Below, one piece after another: positions 1-7,964 of a DNA stretch of 19,845 nucleotides. Source of the stretch: Planctomycetaceae bacterium. Lineage in GTDB: Bacteria; Planctomycetota; Planctomycetia; Planctomycetales; Planctomycetaceae. Location: positions 1-19,845 of the forward strand of contig JAJDEK010000263.1 of assembly GCA_029259875.1 (NCBI GenBank), read 5' to 3'. Position 1 is the stretch's first letter. The number at the start of each line of letters is the position of its first letter. The position numbers and the translations under genes are program-made. The notes under the pieces were generated by a model. That model had not been told where the DNA came from. It did no database searches and saw nothing but the letters and a program-made list of their open reading frames with translations.

Positions 1-192
1 GCAGAACATCGACAGGGAGGTGGTATCGGCAAGAAGCTGGTTGCCGCATGTGTTGAGAGGGCACACCACAGAAACATTTTGGAAGTTATGGTGGTGACAT
101 CGTCCGATGTGTTTTTTCAAAGCTGCGGGTTCGATTTCACACTGCCTGGTGAAAAAAAGGCACTGTTTATCCAACCTCATTTGGACAAATAG
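1..192 (+). CDS. GNAT-family N-acetyltransferase, C-terminal part (5' end outside the window)
   Basis: The frame is open from base 1 to a TAG at 190-192 and gives 63 residues. It begins in the acetyl-CoA binding motif A (RQGGGIGKKLV, the R/Q-x-x-G-x-G/A pyrophosphate loop). It continues through a helix and a strand (LEVMVVTSSDVFF) into the GNAT motif-B signature FFQSCGF and a short tail. The order TSS..FF..CGF..LP resembles N-acetylglutamate synthase-like GNATs (lT...FFe.lGF...LP), but the substrate-binding half is missing, so the substrate cannot be called. The gene converges on the cyclophilin gene with only 17 bp between the stops and no obvious intrinsic terminator. I am confident of the fold and not of the substrate. 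Confidence 0.8.
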   Translation, partial: AEHRQGGGIGKKLVAACVERAHHRNILEVMVVTSSDVFFQSCGFDFTLPGEKKALFIQPHLDK

Positions 193-209
193 AGTTGCTG
201 ATTTACTTT

Positions 210-842
210 CTATTTTTGCACAATTGTGGCTTTAGTAATGTAATCGAGGCGAGGAAAATCCTGTTTCAGATATTGATTTCCTTCTTCTTGAATCCGTCCC
301 TGGGAAGGGCCGCGACCAGTGGGTGCCCCTTCGCCATAGCCTGAATACAACGCATCAACGACTTTCATGCCTTTCGCTGAAATATAACCGAAGGGAGCAA
401 AACCATATTTGTCTAGTCGGCGGTTGTCCCCAAAGTTGATGAAGATCTGAGTGGTCCGTGAATGAGGGGCTCCTGTTTTGGCAAATGAAACATAGCCTCT
501 AAGATTAGATTTTGTAATGGGATCGTCTTGAATTGTTTGATCTCGCCATTTTTTTTGAGTATCCGGACTGCCATTGATTCCCACTTGCGCCATGAAGCCT
601 TCAATCACTCTAAAAAAAGCACAATCAGTATAAAAACCGGAATTCACCAAGTTATAAAATTGATCTGCTCCGTTCGGACACCAGCTACGGTTGACGTCAA
701 TATAAAACGTGCCTTTGGTCGTTTCCATTTTCACACGATATGTTTCAGGAGCCTTAGCCCAAACTTCTGTTTGAGAACTCATGAGAATGCTAGAAACCAA
801 AGTACATGCGGCAATCAGAAAAGTCGTTTTTGAAAACACCAC
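210..842 (-). CDS. Exported cyclophilin-type peptidyl-prolyl cis-trans isomerase
   Basis: This protein of 210 residues should catalyse cis-trans isomerisation of X-Pro bonds in exported proteins. Residues 1-29 look like a signal peptide (K5, hydrophobic 7-20, cleavage around VWA-KA). The cyclophilin domain fills the rest. FFRVIEGFMAQVG (76-88) matches the FHRVIPGFM-Q-GG motif, with the catalytic Arg (R78), F83, M84 and Q86 kept and the usual His before Arg replaced by Phe. TTQIFINFGDNRRLD (130-144) matches the second core motif. The tail GYGEGAP..G.GP..G.I...GN.YL...FP.LDYI is typical of a bacterial secreted cyclophilin subgroup. The start is GTG, with AGGA six bases upstream on the minus strand; the next codon is also GTG. 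The location could be periplasmic or surface. Three other foldase/envelope genes lie on the same strand but are not closely spaced. Confidence 0.93.
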   Translation of the reverse strand: MVFSKTTFLIAACTLVSSILMSSQTEVWAKAPETYRVKMETTKGTFYIDVNRSWCPNGADQFYNLVNSGFYTDCAFFRVIEGFMAQVGINGSPDTQKKWRDQTIQDDPITKSNLRGYVSFAKTGAPHSRTTQIFINFGDNRRLDKYGFAPFGYISAKGMKVVDALYSGYGEGAPTGRGPSQGRIQEEGNQYLKQDFPRLDYITKATIVQK

Positions 843-988
843 TAATTCCTATCATTAATTATTGAAATGGAATTTAATCAACGCCAGCAGAAGTCTAGCT
901 GATTTCGGGTGGTTGTCACAAGAGAAATTCGGACATCCTCAATCTAGAAGCGAGGTGAAGTGGGCTTTTGTTTTAGAGCATAAAAAAA

Positions 989-1025
989 GCCGCCGCGAAT
1001 CAAGGGGGGGAGAATTCGCGACGGC
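989..1025 (-). terminator. Rho-independent terminator of the secretin gene
   Basis: GCCGCCGCGAAT (989-1000) pairs with ATTCGCGACGGC (1014-1025) over 12 bp with one mismatch. Read on the minus strand, the stem is followed at once by seven T (A-tract at 982-988). The polarity suits the secretin gene, whose stop lies at 1118-1120. This is the last of four successive hairpins after that stop. Confidence 0.8.
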
Positions 1026-1033
1026 CAGAGCCC

Positions 1034-1111
1034 GGGGCTGCTGACGACCAGCCCCTCTGCAGATCCCGCGATCTGCAATTTTCTGGAATCGTCTGAAAGT
1101 AAGACGATTCC
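1034..1111 (-). other. Three further hairpins between the secretin stop codon and its terminator
   Basis: In transcript order on the minus strand: a 10-bp perfect stem at 1085-1094/1102-1111 (loop 7 nt) that begins six bases after the stop; a 7-bp perfect stem at 1059-1065/1070-1076 (loop 4 nt); and a 7-bp GC-rich perfect stem at 1034-1040/1049-1055 (loop 8 nt). None is followed by a T-tract, so they are probably not terminators. A role as a 3' mRNA-stabilising or processing element is an inference. Confidence 0.6.
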
Positions 1112-1117
1112 TAATAT

Positions 1118-4100
1118 TTAGTATCCGAGGAGTGCTTCCTCCTCTTCTTCTTGAATAATGATCCTGGGGGTCACCATCATCATCAAGCTTTCGGTTTCAC
1201 GTCCGACACCTGTATTCTTAAACAGACGACTGATGTAAGGAAGCTTGTTCAAAATTGGCACACCCGCCATACTGCGACCTTCACGGAGTCGTTTCACACC
1301 GCCTAATAGGACAGTACCACCATCGGGCACACTAACTGTTGTAGTTACAGTAACCTGTTCAACAACGGGCTGCTGAATTGTGGTTGTACCCAAGCCACCA
1401 CCACCTTGTCCTTGCTGGCCTTGTTGTCCTTGCTGACCTTGCTGGCCTTGCTGACCACCTTGTCCACCTTGACCTCCAACACCACCAATACCACCAACAC
1501 CAGTTCCTACTCCGTTACCAAAGTTTCCACCACCCTGTTGACCAAGTTGGCCACCTTGCTGGCCACCTTGCTGGCCTTGCTGACCTTGCTGACCGCCAGC
1601 ACCCCCGCCCTGGAAGGAGAAGGTAAAGACGTCGGTTACATTAGTGAAGTTTGGGTTAACTGAAAGTCGTACATAACGTCGGTCTGCTGAGATCACGGCT
1701 GATACCGTCAGAGAGACCCCTTCAGGAATATTCGCAATCACGGGAGTGAACCCGACAGCAAAGTCACCTACGGTTGGAACCAGACTGATCACGAAGGGAC
1801 GTGATACGTTACTAGTCACAAAGGCAACCTGACCATTAAACAGTGTTACTTTAGGAGCAAACAACAGGTTTGATCGTTCATCTGCCTGAGCAGCATTGAT
1901 GAAGAAGAAGGCTTCGATATCACTCAGAATCGCTAAACCAACGTTGACACCAGCGTTCGCATTGAAGCTACCAAATTCAGGAACACCGATTTCAAATGAT
2001 CCCTGTCGGAACTGAACATCAAGGTCTGGAGTAAATGACTCTGGTGAACTTAACCCTGCAATCGAACCTTTTTTGGGCCAAGTATCAAAGTTGAGTAGCG
2101 TTCGTGTCGGTGGGTTACTAAAGGGAGCGACTCCCGCTCCACCAGTCTGTCCCGTTGTTGTTTGGCCTTGTTGACCTTGCTGACCACCTTGCTGACCACC
2201 ACCACCCTGGTTTGCATTTGAAAGAAGGTCCACCTGACCAAAGGCGGGTACAGGGTTTCCGTTGTTATCAATCGTTGGACTTCCAACAGTATCCTGAACA
2301 TTAAAGTCGAAATCGACTCCAATACGTTCGAAGAATCGGTCGGAGACGGTCACAAACCGAACTTCAATTGTGACTTGCAGGTCTTGTAATCTTCTTAACT
2401 GTTCAAGCAGGTTAGCAATTTCATCATGTACTTTTTGTGTTTGACGAATTACCAAACTTAAAGTGGTTTCAAAAGGTCGCACACTGCCTGCACCACCAAT
2501 TTCTTCCCAGGAATCGGGTTCGACTGTGGAAACAATCAATTCTGTGAGTGAATCAAAGTCAATATTTGAACCACCACCGGCAACCTGAGCAGTAGAACCA
2601 TTATTATTCCAAGGATTAGCACCACCGGGGATACCACCTATGACCGGATCGGCTACTTGAAAGTTTCCGGGGGCGGCTTGGTTTCCACCGAAGCCTGAAC
2701 CATAACTGACTGCCCCCATTTGGCTATAGGGGTTACTAGCCATACTTCCGCTTGAGGCAAAGTTCGGAATCGGTACCACAAGATCTGCTACAGGGTAAGT
2801 TTCTGTCCTCAGTGTTCCCTGCTGCCGAATACGGCTCGTGATTTTCAGAACTTCGTTATCAATTGTGTAAGAAAGATTCAATGGTTCCAGAAGCAGATTG
2901 AGTGCACTTCTTAACTTGATACCATTCACGTTAATAGTAACAGGGGCATCTGTTGTAACACCTTCTTCTTCTAATCCCTGAGTATCCAGAAATATATTGA
3001 TGCCGGTTAACGTCTGAACCTTGTTCATCACTTCTGCCAGAGATTCACCTTCAAATTGAAGATTCACAGGACGATCCAGGCTTTCTTCAATCTGGATTTC
3101 TTTTTCTGTTTTCTGATTGTGGTTTTTCGCGTGATATTTGTTGCGACGTTTGGTTAGTTCTGACCATTCCTTGGCACCACCAGGACCAAATTTAATGTCA
3201 GGGGTGTAGGCATCTGCTAATGCTTCTTCTACATCATTGAGCTGATTCCAAACGTTCTGCTCTTTGCGTTCTCGCATTGCATTATTTGATTCTTCACGTC
3301 GGATGAAGCGTGCCTTCCACTCCATAGTCACAGTGACAGGATTCTGTGGATCAAGATCCTTTGCCTGCTTGGCAACGACTTCGGCTTCTGCATAACGACG
3401 CTGTTCGATCAAATCATTAAATTTCTGAACCAGATCAGCAACTTCTTGTTCGACACGGATTCTAGTTTTGATTTCTTTATTGTAATGATCTTTCACTTCC
3501 TGGTTGCGTTTCTTCAACTCTTCCAGGGGAGCAACTTGCTTGCGGAAAGAATCAATGGACTCACGCGTCCGTTGTAAGGAACCAATGAGTGTTGTCATCG
3601 ATTTTTTATCGAGGTTGGAACTTTCAACTTTTGACATCGTCTCATCAATCACTCCCAATGCTTCCGTGGGAGCAGATTCACGCATTCGTTCTGCTTTGAA
3701 AATTGCATTCAGAACTTCAGATCGCAGACGACTGAATTGAATTGCCTGTTTCTGTTGCACCAGATCAATTGTGCTCGGTTCTTTCGTGTCTCCTGTTGGA
3801 TCAACAGGAGTCGTCTGATTCTTAACTAATCGAATCTTGTCAGCTCGAGAAGGAGCCAATTCGCGCACAGCATCTTGAAGCTGTTGAGCACGATGAGTAT
3901 CAAGTTTTTCACCCGACTGATAAGCGGCCAAAAATGCTTGATAAGCACTTCCACGATTACCTTCAGACAAACGCTGCATTCCCAGATTATACAGTTCTAG
4001 TGCAGAAGCACCGGGATGAATCACGGCTATTTCACTAGCATTGTTGTTTTTCATTTGAGCCACTTGGCCCGGTTTTACGCCTACGTTGCTTTCCAGATCT

Positions 4101-6178
4101 CTCAGGATTGCTTGGGGACTGTCTTCACCAGGCTTGAATTCCGCACCAACCTGCAATGCTTCCTGAGCATTGACGCGTGCTGAATCATAACGCCCGCCTT
4201 TAATATCCGTTCTTGCCTGAGCAACAAGTTTCTGTGAGAACTGTTTTTTACGTTCATTTTCTGCTGCATAAAGTTGTTCACGAGAGAGCCCACCAGGTTG
4301 GCCTGCCATCTTGCGAATGTCTGCTAGAACTTGCTCCGGACGATCTTCAAACAGAGTATAAGCAGTATCAACCTTTTGTGCGGCTTCCGCTTTTTGTCGC
4401 GCTTCTTCTACTCTATTGTTGGCAAGATCCTTGCGAGCAGATGCAATCAATTGTCGTGCATACTTCGGGTTGGAATTGCCATTGGTAGATTGAGTTGTTC
4501 CAGGATTCAGTTTAGTCTCAGAACTGATGCCTACACGTTGGATGAAATCAGCAGGAGATTCACTGTTAGGTGAAAATTTCATTTTGAGTGTTTGTGCAAG
4601 TTTTTGAGCAGATGAGGCAAGCATCAGCGCTTCATCTTTATTCCCTTGCTGCAATGCAACCTGTGCCTGTTGCATCAAACGATTAATGCGTGGTCGTACG
4701 GCGTCATGATTCTGTTGTAAACCTTTGATTCCTGAAGTGGTGGCTGCTTCATCAGAAATTCGATCGATGGCAGCAAGTACCAATTCAGGTCGGTCATCAA
4801 ACAAGTCATATGAGACTTGCATTTGTTGTACTTGATTCACTTTTTGACGTGCATTGTCAAAGTTTCGCTTTTTAATATCCAAGCGAGCAAGTCGCAGAAG
4901 TTCTGTTGCCTGTACTTTAGGTGCCCCTTGAGGAACAGTGACAGTAGAGTTGCTACGATTGGCTGCTGCCAAAGAGCCACCACCTGCTTGGGCGCGTTTG
5001 ATTTCGTCGAGTACCAACTCTGGACGATCGTCGAATAATCGATAGGCAACTTCAAGTTGACTTGCTTGAAGTGCTAGCTCACGAGCCGAGTCATAGCGTC
5101 CTGATTGTAGGTCAGCACGTGACTGCTTTAATAGTTGAGCAGCTCGGTCTTTGTCAGAACCGTTAGGTGAAGCCTGGGCAACCGGCATTGATCGTTTCGA
5201 TTGGCCAGCAAAAATCTTGGCACCGGTTTTTCGTTCTATTTCAGCCAGAATATGTTGGGGCCGTTCTTCAAACAGTTTATAAGCAATATCATAGTCTTGA
5301 GCTTGGATTGCAAGTGTTCGAGCATCATCATAGTTACCTGAGTTTAATGCCTGTCGCGCTTGCTTCAAGAGTGTTGTTGCCTGTTCCTTTTCCGTCAGCT
5401 TTTGAGTTTGGCTTCCATCAAAAGGATTTCCAAAAGGATTGTTGTTTGCTGATTCTTCTACATTGGCAACTTGAACAATTCTTGAATTCGGAGTAGAAAA
5501 TCCACCAGCTTGTTGAATTGTTGAGCTTTTTTGATTTCGTTGTTCTGCACGCGCAATTGCAGCCAGAACCTGTTCCGGCCGTTCATCAAACGGACCGTAT
5601 TCCAAACGCATGGATACAACCTGACCAGCTTTTTGGCGAGCCTTGGCAAATTCATTCAGCTTTATATCTTCGCGAGCAGACTGCAGCAATTGCCGTGCAA
5701 GTTGCTTCATCTGCTCTGGAGACTTTCCGTTTCTATTCGAAACGTTTGTTGAAAACCCTGTATCGGACGCAGGCGACTGTGCTCGTACGATTTGTTTCTT
5801 TTGAGGAGCCGCAGCACGCTGACGAGCACGACCAAGGTACTCGTTCATCTTCCGAAATTCTGCGGATGACAATCGTCCTGGAGAGACAGAAGCTTTTTCA
5901 AGCACTTCTACTGCTTCAGCGAATTGTCCTCTCTCGTAATATTGAGCCCCAAGACTCAGATAGTAACGAGCTGAGCGTTGTTGACGCCCAGAGATCGGTT
6001 GACCATTTTTCTCAACATCAGCAGCGACCTTCCTGGTCGTGTTGCCAAGATTGGCCAGCCACATTGACGCTGCGATCAGCGTCGTACAGGCTAGTACTCC
6101 AAATGCCTTGCCCAATGTAGGTCCCTCCTTCAAGCCAGAACACCAACTTTGAATATGTTTTTTTTGAGGAGTCATCAT
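1118..6178 (-). CDS. Giant secretin (type II/III secretion GspD/PilQ-like) with an N-terminal repeat array
   Basis: The C-terminal part is a secretin, a ring-forming outer-membrane channel. Numbering runs from an upstream ATG at 6241. In order there are a hydrophobic N-terminal segment (about 44-62), a TPR-like stretch (about 90-118), seven degenerate ~52-residue repeats (about 178-720), a second TPR-like unit (about 745-780), a charged helical/coiled-coil region (about 820-1000), an STN/secretin N-domain (about 1055-1140) and the secretin core (about 1290 to the end). Core signatures are VTIEVRFVTVSDRFFERIG, VSVPDGGTVLLGGV, GVPILNKLPYISRLFKN and LMMMVTPRII. Two Gln/Gly-rich inserts interrupt the core. 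At about 1700 residues it is more than twice the length of a standard GspD. I prefer the start at 6176-6178 (ATG ATG, preceded by TTGGAAGTC) over 6241, which has no ribosome-binding site. Substrate and partners are unknown. No other type II or type IV pilus gene is in the window. Confidence 0.92.
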   Translation of the reverse strand: MMTPQKKHIQSWCSGLKEGPTLGKAFGVLACTTLIAASMWLANLGNTTRKVAADVEKNGQPISGRQQRSARYYLSLGAQYYERGQFAEAVEVLEKASVSPGRLSSAEFRKMNEYLGRARQRAAAPQKKQIVRAQSPASDTGFSTNVSNRNGKSPEQMKQLARQLLQSAREDIKLNEFAKARQKAGQVVSMRLEYGPFDERPEQVLAAIARAEQRNQKSSTIQQAGGFSTPNSRIVQVANVEESANNNPFGNPFDGSQTQKLTEKEQATTLLKQARQALNSGNYDDARTLAIQAQDYDIAYKLFEERPQHILAEIERKTGAKIFAGQSKRSMPVAQASPNGSDKDRAAQLLKQSRADLQSGRYDSARELALQASQLEVAYRLFDDRPELVLDEIKRAQAGGGSLAAANRSNSTVTVPQGAPKVQATELLRLARLDIKKRNFDNARQKVNQVQQMQVSYDLFDDRPELVLAAIDRISDEAATTSGIKGLQQNHDAVRPRINRLMQQAQVALQQGNKDEALMLASSAQKLAQTLKMKFSPNSESPADFIQRVGISSETKLNPGTTQSTNGNSNPKYARQLIASARKDLANNRVEEARQKAEAAQKVDTAYTLFEDRPEQVLADIRKMAGQPGGLSREQLYAAENERKKQFSQKLVAQARTDIKGGRYDSARVNAQEALQVGAEFKPGEDSPQAILRDLESNVGVKPGQVAQMKNNNASEIAVIHPGASALELYNLGMQRLSEGNRGSAYQAFLAAYQSGEKLDTHRAQQLQDAVRELAPSRADKIRLVKNQTTPVDPTGDTKEPSTIDLVQQKQAIQFSRLRSEVLNAIFKAERMRESAPTEALGVIDETMSKVESSNLDKKSMTTLIGSLQRTRESIDSFRKQVAPLEELKKRNQEVKDHYNKEIKTRIRVEQEVADLVQKFNDLIEQRRYAEAEVVAKQAKDLDPQNPVTVTMEWKARFIRREESNNAMRERKEQNVWNQLNDVEEALADAYTPDIKFGPGGAKEWSELTKRRNKYHAKNHNQKTEKEIQIEESLDRPVNLQFEGESLAEVMNKVQTLTGINIFLDTQGLEEEGVTTDAPVTINVNGIKLRSALNLLLEPLNLSYTIDNEVLKITSRIRQQGTLRTETYPVADLVVPIPNFASSGSMASNPYSQMGAVSYGSGFGGNQAAPGNFQVADPVIGGIPGGANPWNNNGSTAQVAGGGSNIDFDSLTELIVSTVEPDSWEEIGGAGSVRPFETTLSLVIRQTQKVHDEIANLLEQLRRLQDLQVTIEVRFVTVSDRFFERIGVDFDFNVQDTVGSPTIDNNGNPVPAFGQVDLLSNANQGGGGQQGGQQGQQGQTTTGQTGGAGVAPFSNPPTRTLLNFDTWPKKGSIAGLSSPESFTPDLDVQFRQGSFEIGVPEFGSFNANAGVNVGLAILSDIEAFFFINAAQADERSNLLFAPKVTLFNGQVAFVTSNVSRPFVISLVPTVGDFAVGFTPVIANIPEGVSLTVSAVISADRRYVRLSVNPNFTNVTDVFTFSFQGGGAGGQQGQQGQQGGQQGGQLGQQGGGNFGNGVGTGVGGIGGVGGQGGQGGQQGQQGQQGQQGQQGQGGGGLGTTTIQQPVVEQVTVTTTVSVPDGGTVLLGGVKRLREGRSMAGVPILNKLPYISRLFKNTGVGRETESLMMMVTPRIIIQEEEEEALLGY
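1394..1611 (-). repeat. Low-complexity DNA repeat coding Gln/Gly tracts in the secretin
   Basis: Near-identical 9-base units of the type CTTGCTGGC / CTTGCTGAC recur in two blocks (about 1394-1475 and 1529-1611) on either side of a Gly-rich stretch. On the minus strand they encode GQQ/GGQ units. Being in multiples of three bases, unit gain or loss would keep the frame. They lie in a loop between core strands of the secretin. Confidence 0.85.
2163..2210 (-). repeat. Second, shorter Gln/Gly-coding repeat in the secretin
   Basis: The same CTTGCTGAC-type units occur here and encode GGGGQQGGQQGQQGQ at about residues 1346-1360. The tract sits between a Gly/Asn-rich strand end and the TRTLLNF segment of the secretin core. 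It resembles the larger tract at 1394-1611, which suggests the two share an origin or converged on the same composition. Confidence 0.8.
4085..5710 (-). repeat. Seven degenerate ~52-residue repeats in the secretin N-terminal half
   Basis: Each unit follows the plan LL..AR.D...G.YD.AR..A.QA......(Y)xLF(D/E)(D/E)RPE.VLA.I.R, apparently two helices and a conserved acidic-RPE turn. Units begin near residues 180, 289, 368, 447, 520, 595 and 670. Linkers are Ser/Asn/Gln-rich and vary in length. The fifth unit (LMQQAQVALQQGNKDEALML...ESPADFIQRV) and the seventh (...GEDSPQAILRDL) have lost the RPE signature. The units resemble TPR-like helical hairpins, but I do not recognise a named family. Confidence 0.75.
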
Positions 6179-6381
6179 GACTTCCAATTCGCTATCTAGT
6201 GTGGGTAGGAATTTTAATCCGAAATCCAGAATTAGTACCATACGAATTTTGCATGGCTAATTAAGATTTTAGAAATACGAAATGTTTTTTTAATATTTGT
6301 CCGAAGACAAAAACTAACAAATGGTAGTGAGAGATATGGGTAGTTGAATTGTATTTTTAGAATTGAGAGAAGTGTGTGCGG

Positions 6382-6411
6382 TTAATAATCGATTTTTGCT
6401 AATTAGGTCAA
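6382..6411 (-). promoter_or_regulatory. Candidate sigma70-type promoter for the secretin gene
   Basis: On the minus strand, TTGACC (6406-6411) and TATTAA (6382-6387) are separated by 18 bases. This would give a leader of roughly 200 nt before the preferred start at 6178. The rest of the 337-bp stretch 6179-6515 is AT-rich, and I see no gene or strong hairpin in it. Confidence 0.45.
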
Positions 6412-6515
6412 TACGGTTATGACAAATATTTCAAAAAAGTTTGCATAGTTTTCAAATTATTTTTTAAGACTGTCATTTATGAGGTAGATCTCAAAATTGT
6501 GTTTATGTTTCTGGT

Positions 6516-7781
6516 TTAATGAGCTTCACTATTTGTAGGTTTTACATTTTCATCTTCGATTTCGAATTTCGTTTCAATCACGGCTTTCGCATATAACGAG
6601 TCCAAAATTTCCTTAGTCGCTTTCATACGCGCTTCTGTAATCATGGTTTGTTCAACTTTCCCTTGCACATCAGCAAAAGGGGTATGCCCTGCTTCTTTAC
6701 GACCGTTTACTTTTACAATCTGAAATGAAGTCGGTGTTTCAAAGACTTGACTAACCTGTCCAATTGGTAGCTCGAATAACGCCTTTTCGATTTCTGGTTC
6801 AGCCAGACTACCACTGCGAGTCCATCCCCATTGACCGTTCTTTGCAGCTCGCGTTCCATCCGAATAATGTTTCGCGAGTGTACCAAAGTCTTCACCTGCC
6901 TGATGCTTATGAATCACTTCATCCAACACGGCAATGGCTTTTTTCTTGCCGCCATGCTTCTTGAACGAAACTCGGATACGCTGCCAACGGACTTTGGATG
7001 GTACTTCATAATCTTTGATATTTGCTTTATAACGAGCAAGAACTTCTTCACGGCTGAAATCGTTAGCTGCTTTCGCTTTGACTGCCATGTACTGGATAGC
7101 CGATTGCTGTTTCATAAAGAGCTCTTTTTCAGAATAAATTGAACGACCTTGATTGTTCAATATTGCTTCCAGCTCCTGAGGTGAGTTTGCTTTTAGTTGT
7201 TTTTGTAGTTCAGGAATTCGCTCTTCTTCAAACGCTGTATCCAAATGCTCTTGGAGCATCGTTAATTGTTCTTTTTTAAGAGTACTTTTCATCTCATGAA
7301 TCAATAATTGACGCTCGATGTGCCCTTTGAGATCCCGTTTAATTAAGGCTCGTCGCAATTTTTGGTATTCTTCAGGCGGCATTCTCTGTTCAGCTTGTTG
7401 AAGCTGAAAATCATAGACACCGATGACATCTGACACAAAGAGAGGGGTTCCATTGACCATGGCAACCACAGAGCTTTCTGTCAGAGATTCTTCATAATCA
7501 GCGGTCGAACTCTCGGAAGACATGCTGGATGATGTCGTTGAGGCTGTGATAATACGATTTTCAAAGGGATTCTCTGAGTCTTCAAAATCTCCCGACAGGA
7601 GATCTTTTCTCTCAGGAGTTCGATTGGCATATTCAGCCTGCTTCAGCTTTTGCTGTTTCAGAGCAGACTCCAGGCGTGGGGGCGGCGGTCCTAGCACAGG
7701 GTTGTCTACTTTGGGAGTAGTCTCACAACCTACCATGCTAAATGAAACAACAAACAAAAAATATAATTGCGCGTAGCGCAT
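6516..7781 (-). CDS. Parvulin-type peptidyl-prolyl isomerase lipoprotein (SurA/PrsA-like)
   Basis: This looks like a membrane-anchored chaperone/isomerase for exported proteins. The N-terminus is a lipoprotein signal: a hydrophobic run then SMVGC, with the acceptor Cys at residue 22 counted from the upstream ATG at 7790. A Pro/Ser-rich linker (about 30-100) follows. A SurA-like N-terminal helical domain starts at VVAMVNGTPLFVSDV (108-122) and runs to about 235. A parvulin domain covers about 265-362, with the family features F..LA..YSDG, GQWGW, L..AL..LPIGQVS and FQIVKVNGR. I chose the ATG at 7779-7781 because GCAGGA lies eight bases upstream; the ATG at 7788-7790 abuts that site. It lies upstream of the secretin gene on the same strand, which suggests but does not prove a role in its assembly. 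The Cys/lipobox is slightly non-canonical (Met at -3). Confidence 0.9.
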   Translation of the reverse strand: MRYAQLYFLFVVSFSMVGCETTPKVDNPVLGPPPPRLESALKQQKLKQAEYANRTPERKDLLSGDFEDSENPFENRIITASTTSSSMSSESSTADYEESLTESSVVAMVNGTPLFVSDVIGVYDFQLQQAEQRMPPEEYQKLRRALIKRDLKGHIERQLLIHEMKSTLKKEQLTMLQEHLDTAFEEERIPELQKQLKANSPQELEAILNNQGRSIYSEKELFMKQQSAIQYMAVKAKAANDFSREEVLARYKANIKDYEVPSKVRWQRIRVSFKKHGGKKKAIAVLDEVIHKHQAGEDFGTLAKHYSDGTRAAKNGQWGWTRSGSLAEPEIEKALFELPIGQVSQVFETPTSFQIVKVNGRKEAGHTPFADVQGKVEQTMITEARMKATKEILDSLYAKAVIETKFEIEDENVKPTNSEAH

Positions 7782-7964
7782 CAATAGCATCCTGCAGTCG
7801 ATGAACGAATTAATATTCCGGGAATTTGAGAGACATTAAAGGTTAGATTCAGTAATTAAGTCGGATTTACAAGGGAATTGTAAAGGAGGGGAAATAAACG
7901 ATTACTGTATCTGTATCACCCATTAAGGAAGGAAACGACTTAGTAAACCCGTTTTTTCGACCTC

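Noticed and set aside
862..1044. Plus-strand ORF of 60 codons
   Set aside because: It runs through the terminator and hairpins after the secretin gene, has no ribosome-binding site and a low-complexity Arg-rich end.
1378..1663. Two plus-strand ORFs rich in Leu/Thr/Ala or His/Leu
   Set aside because: They are antisense readings of the secretin Gln/Gly repeat and reflect its 9-base periodicity.
1394..2210. CRISPR-like direct repeats
   Set aside because: The repeats are 9-base coding units without unique spacers and encode Gln/Gly in the secretin frame.
5518..6120. 200-codon plus-strand ORF
   Set aside because: It is antisense to the repeat region of the secretin gene, whose protein repeats prove the minus-strand frame.
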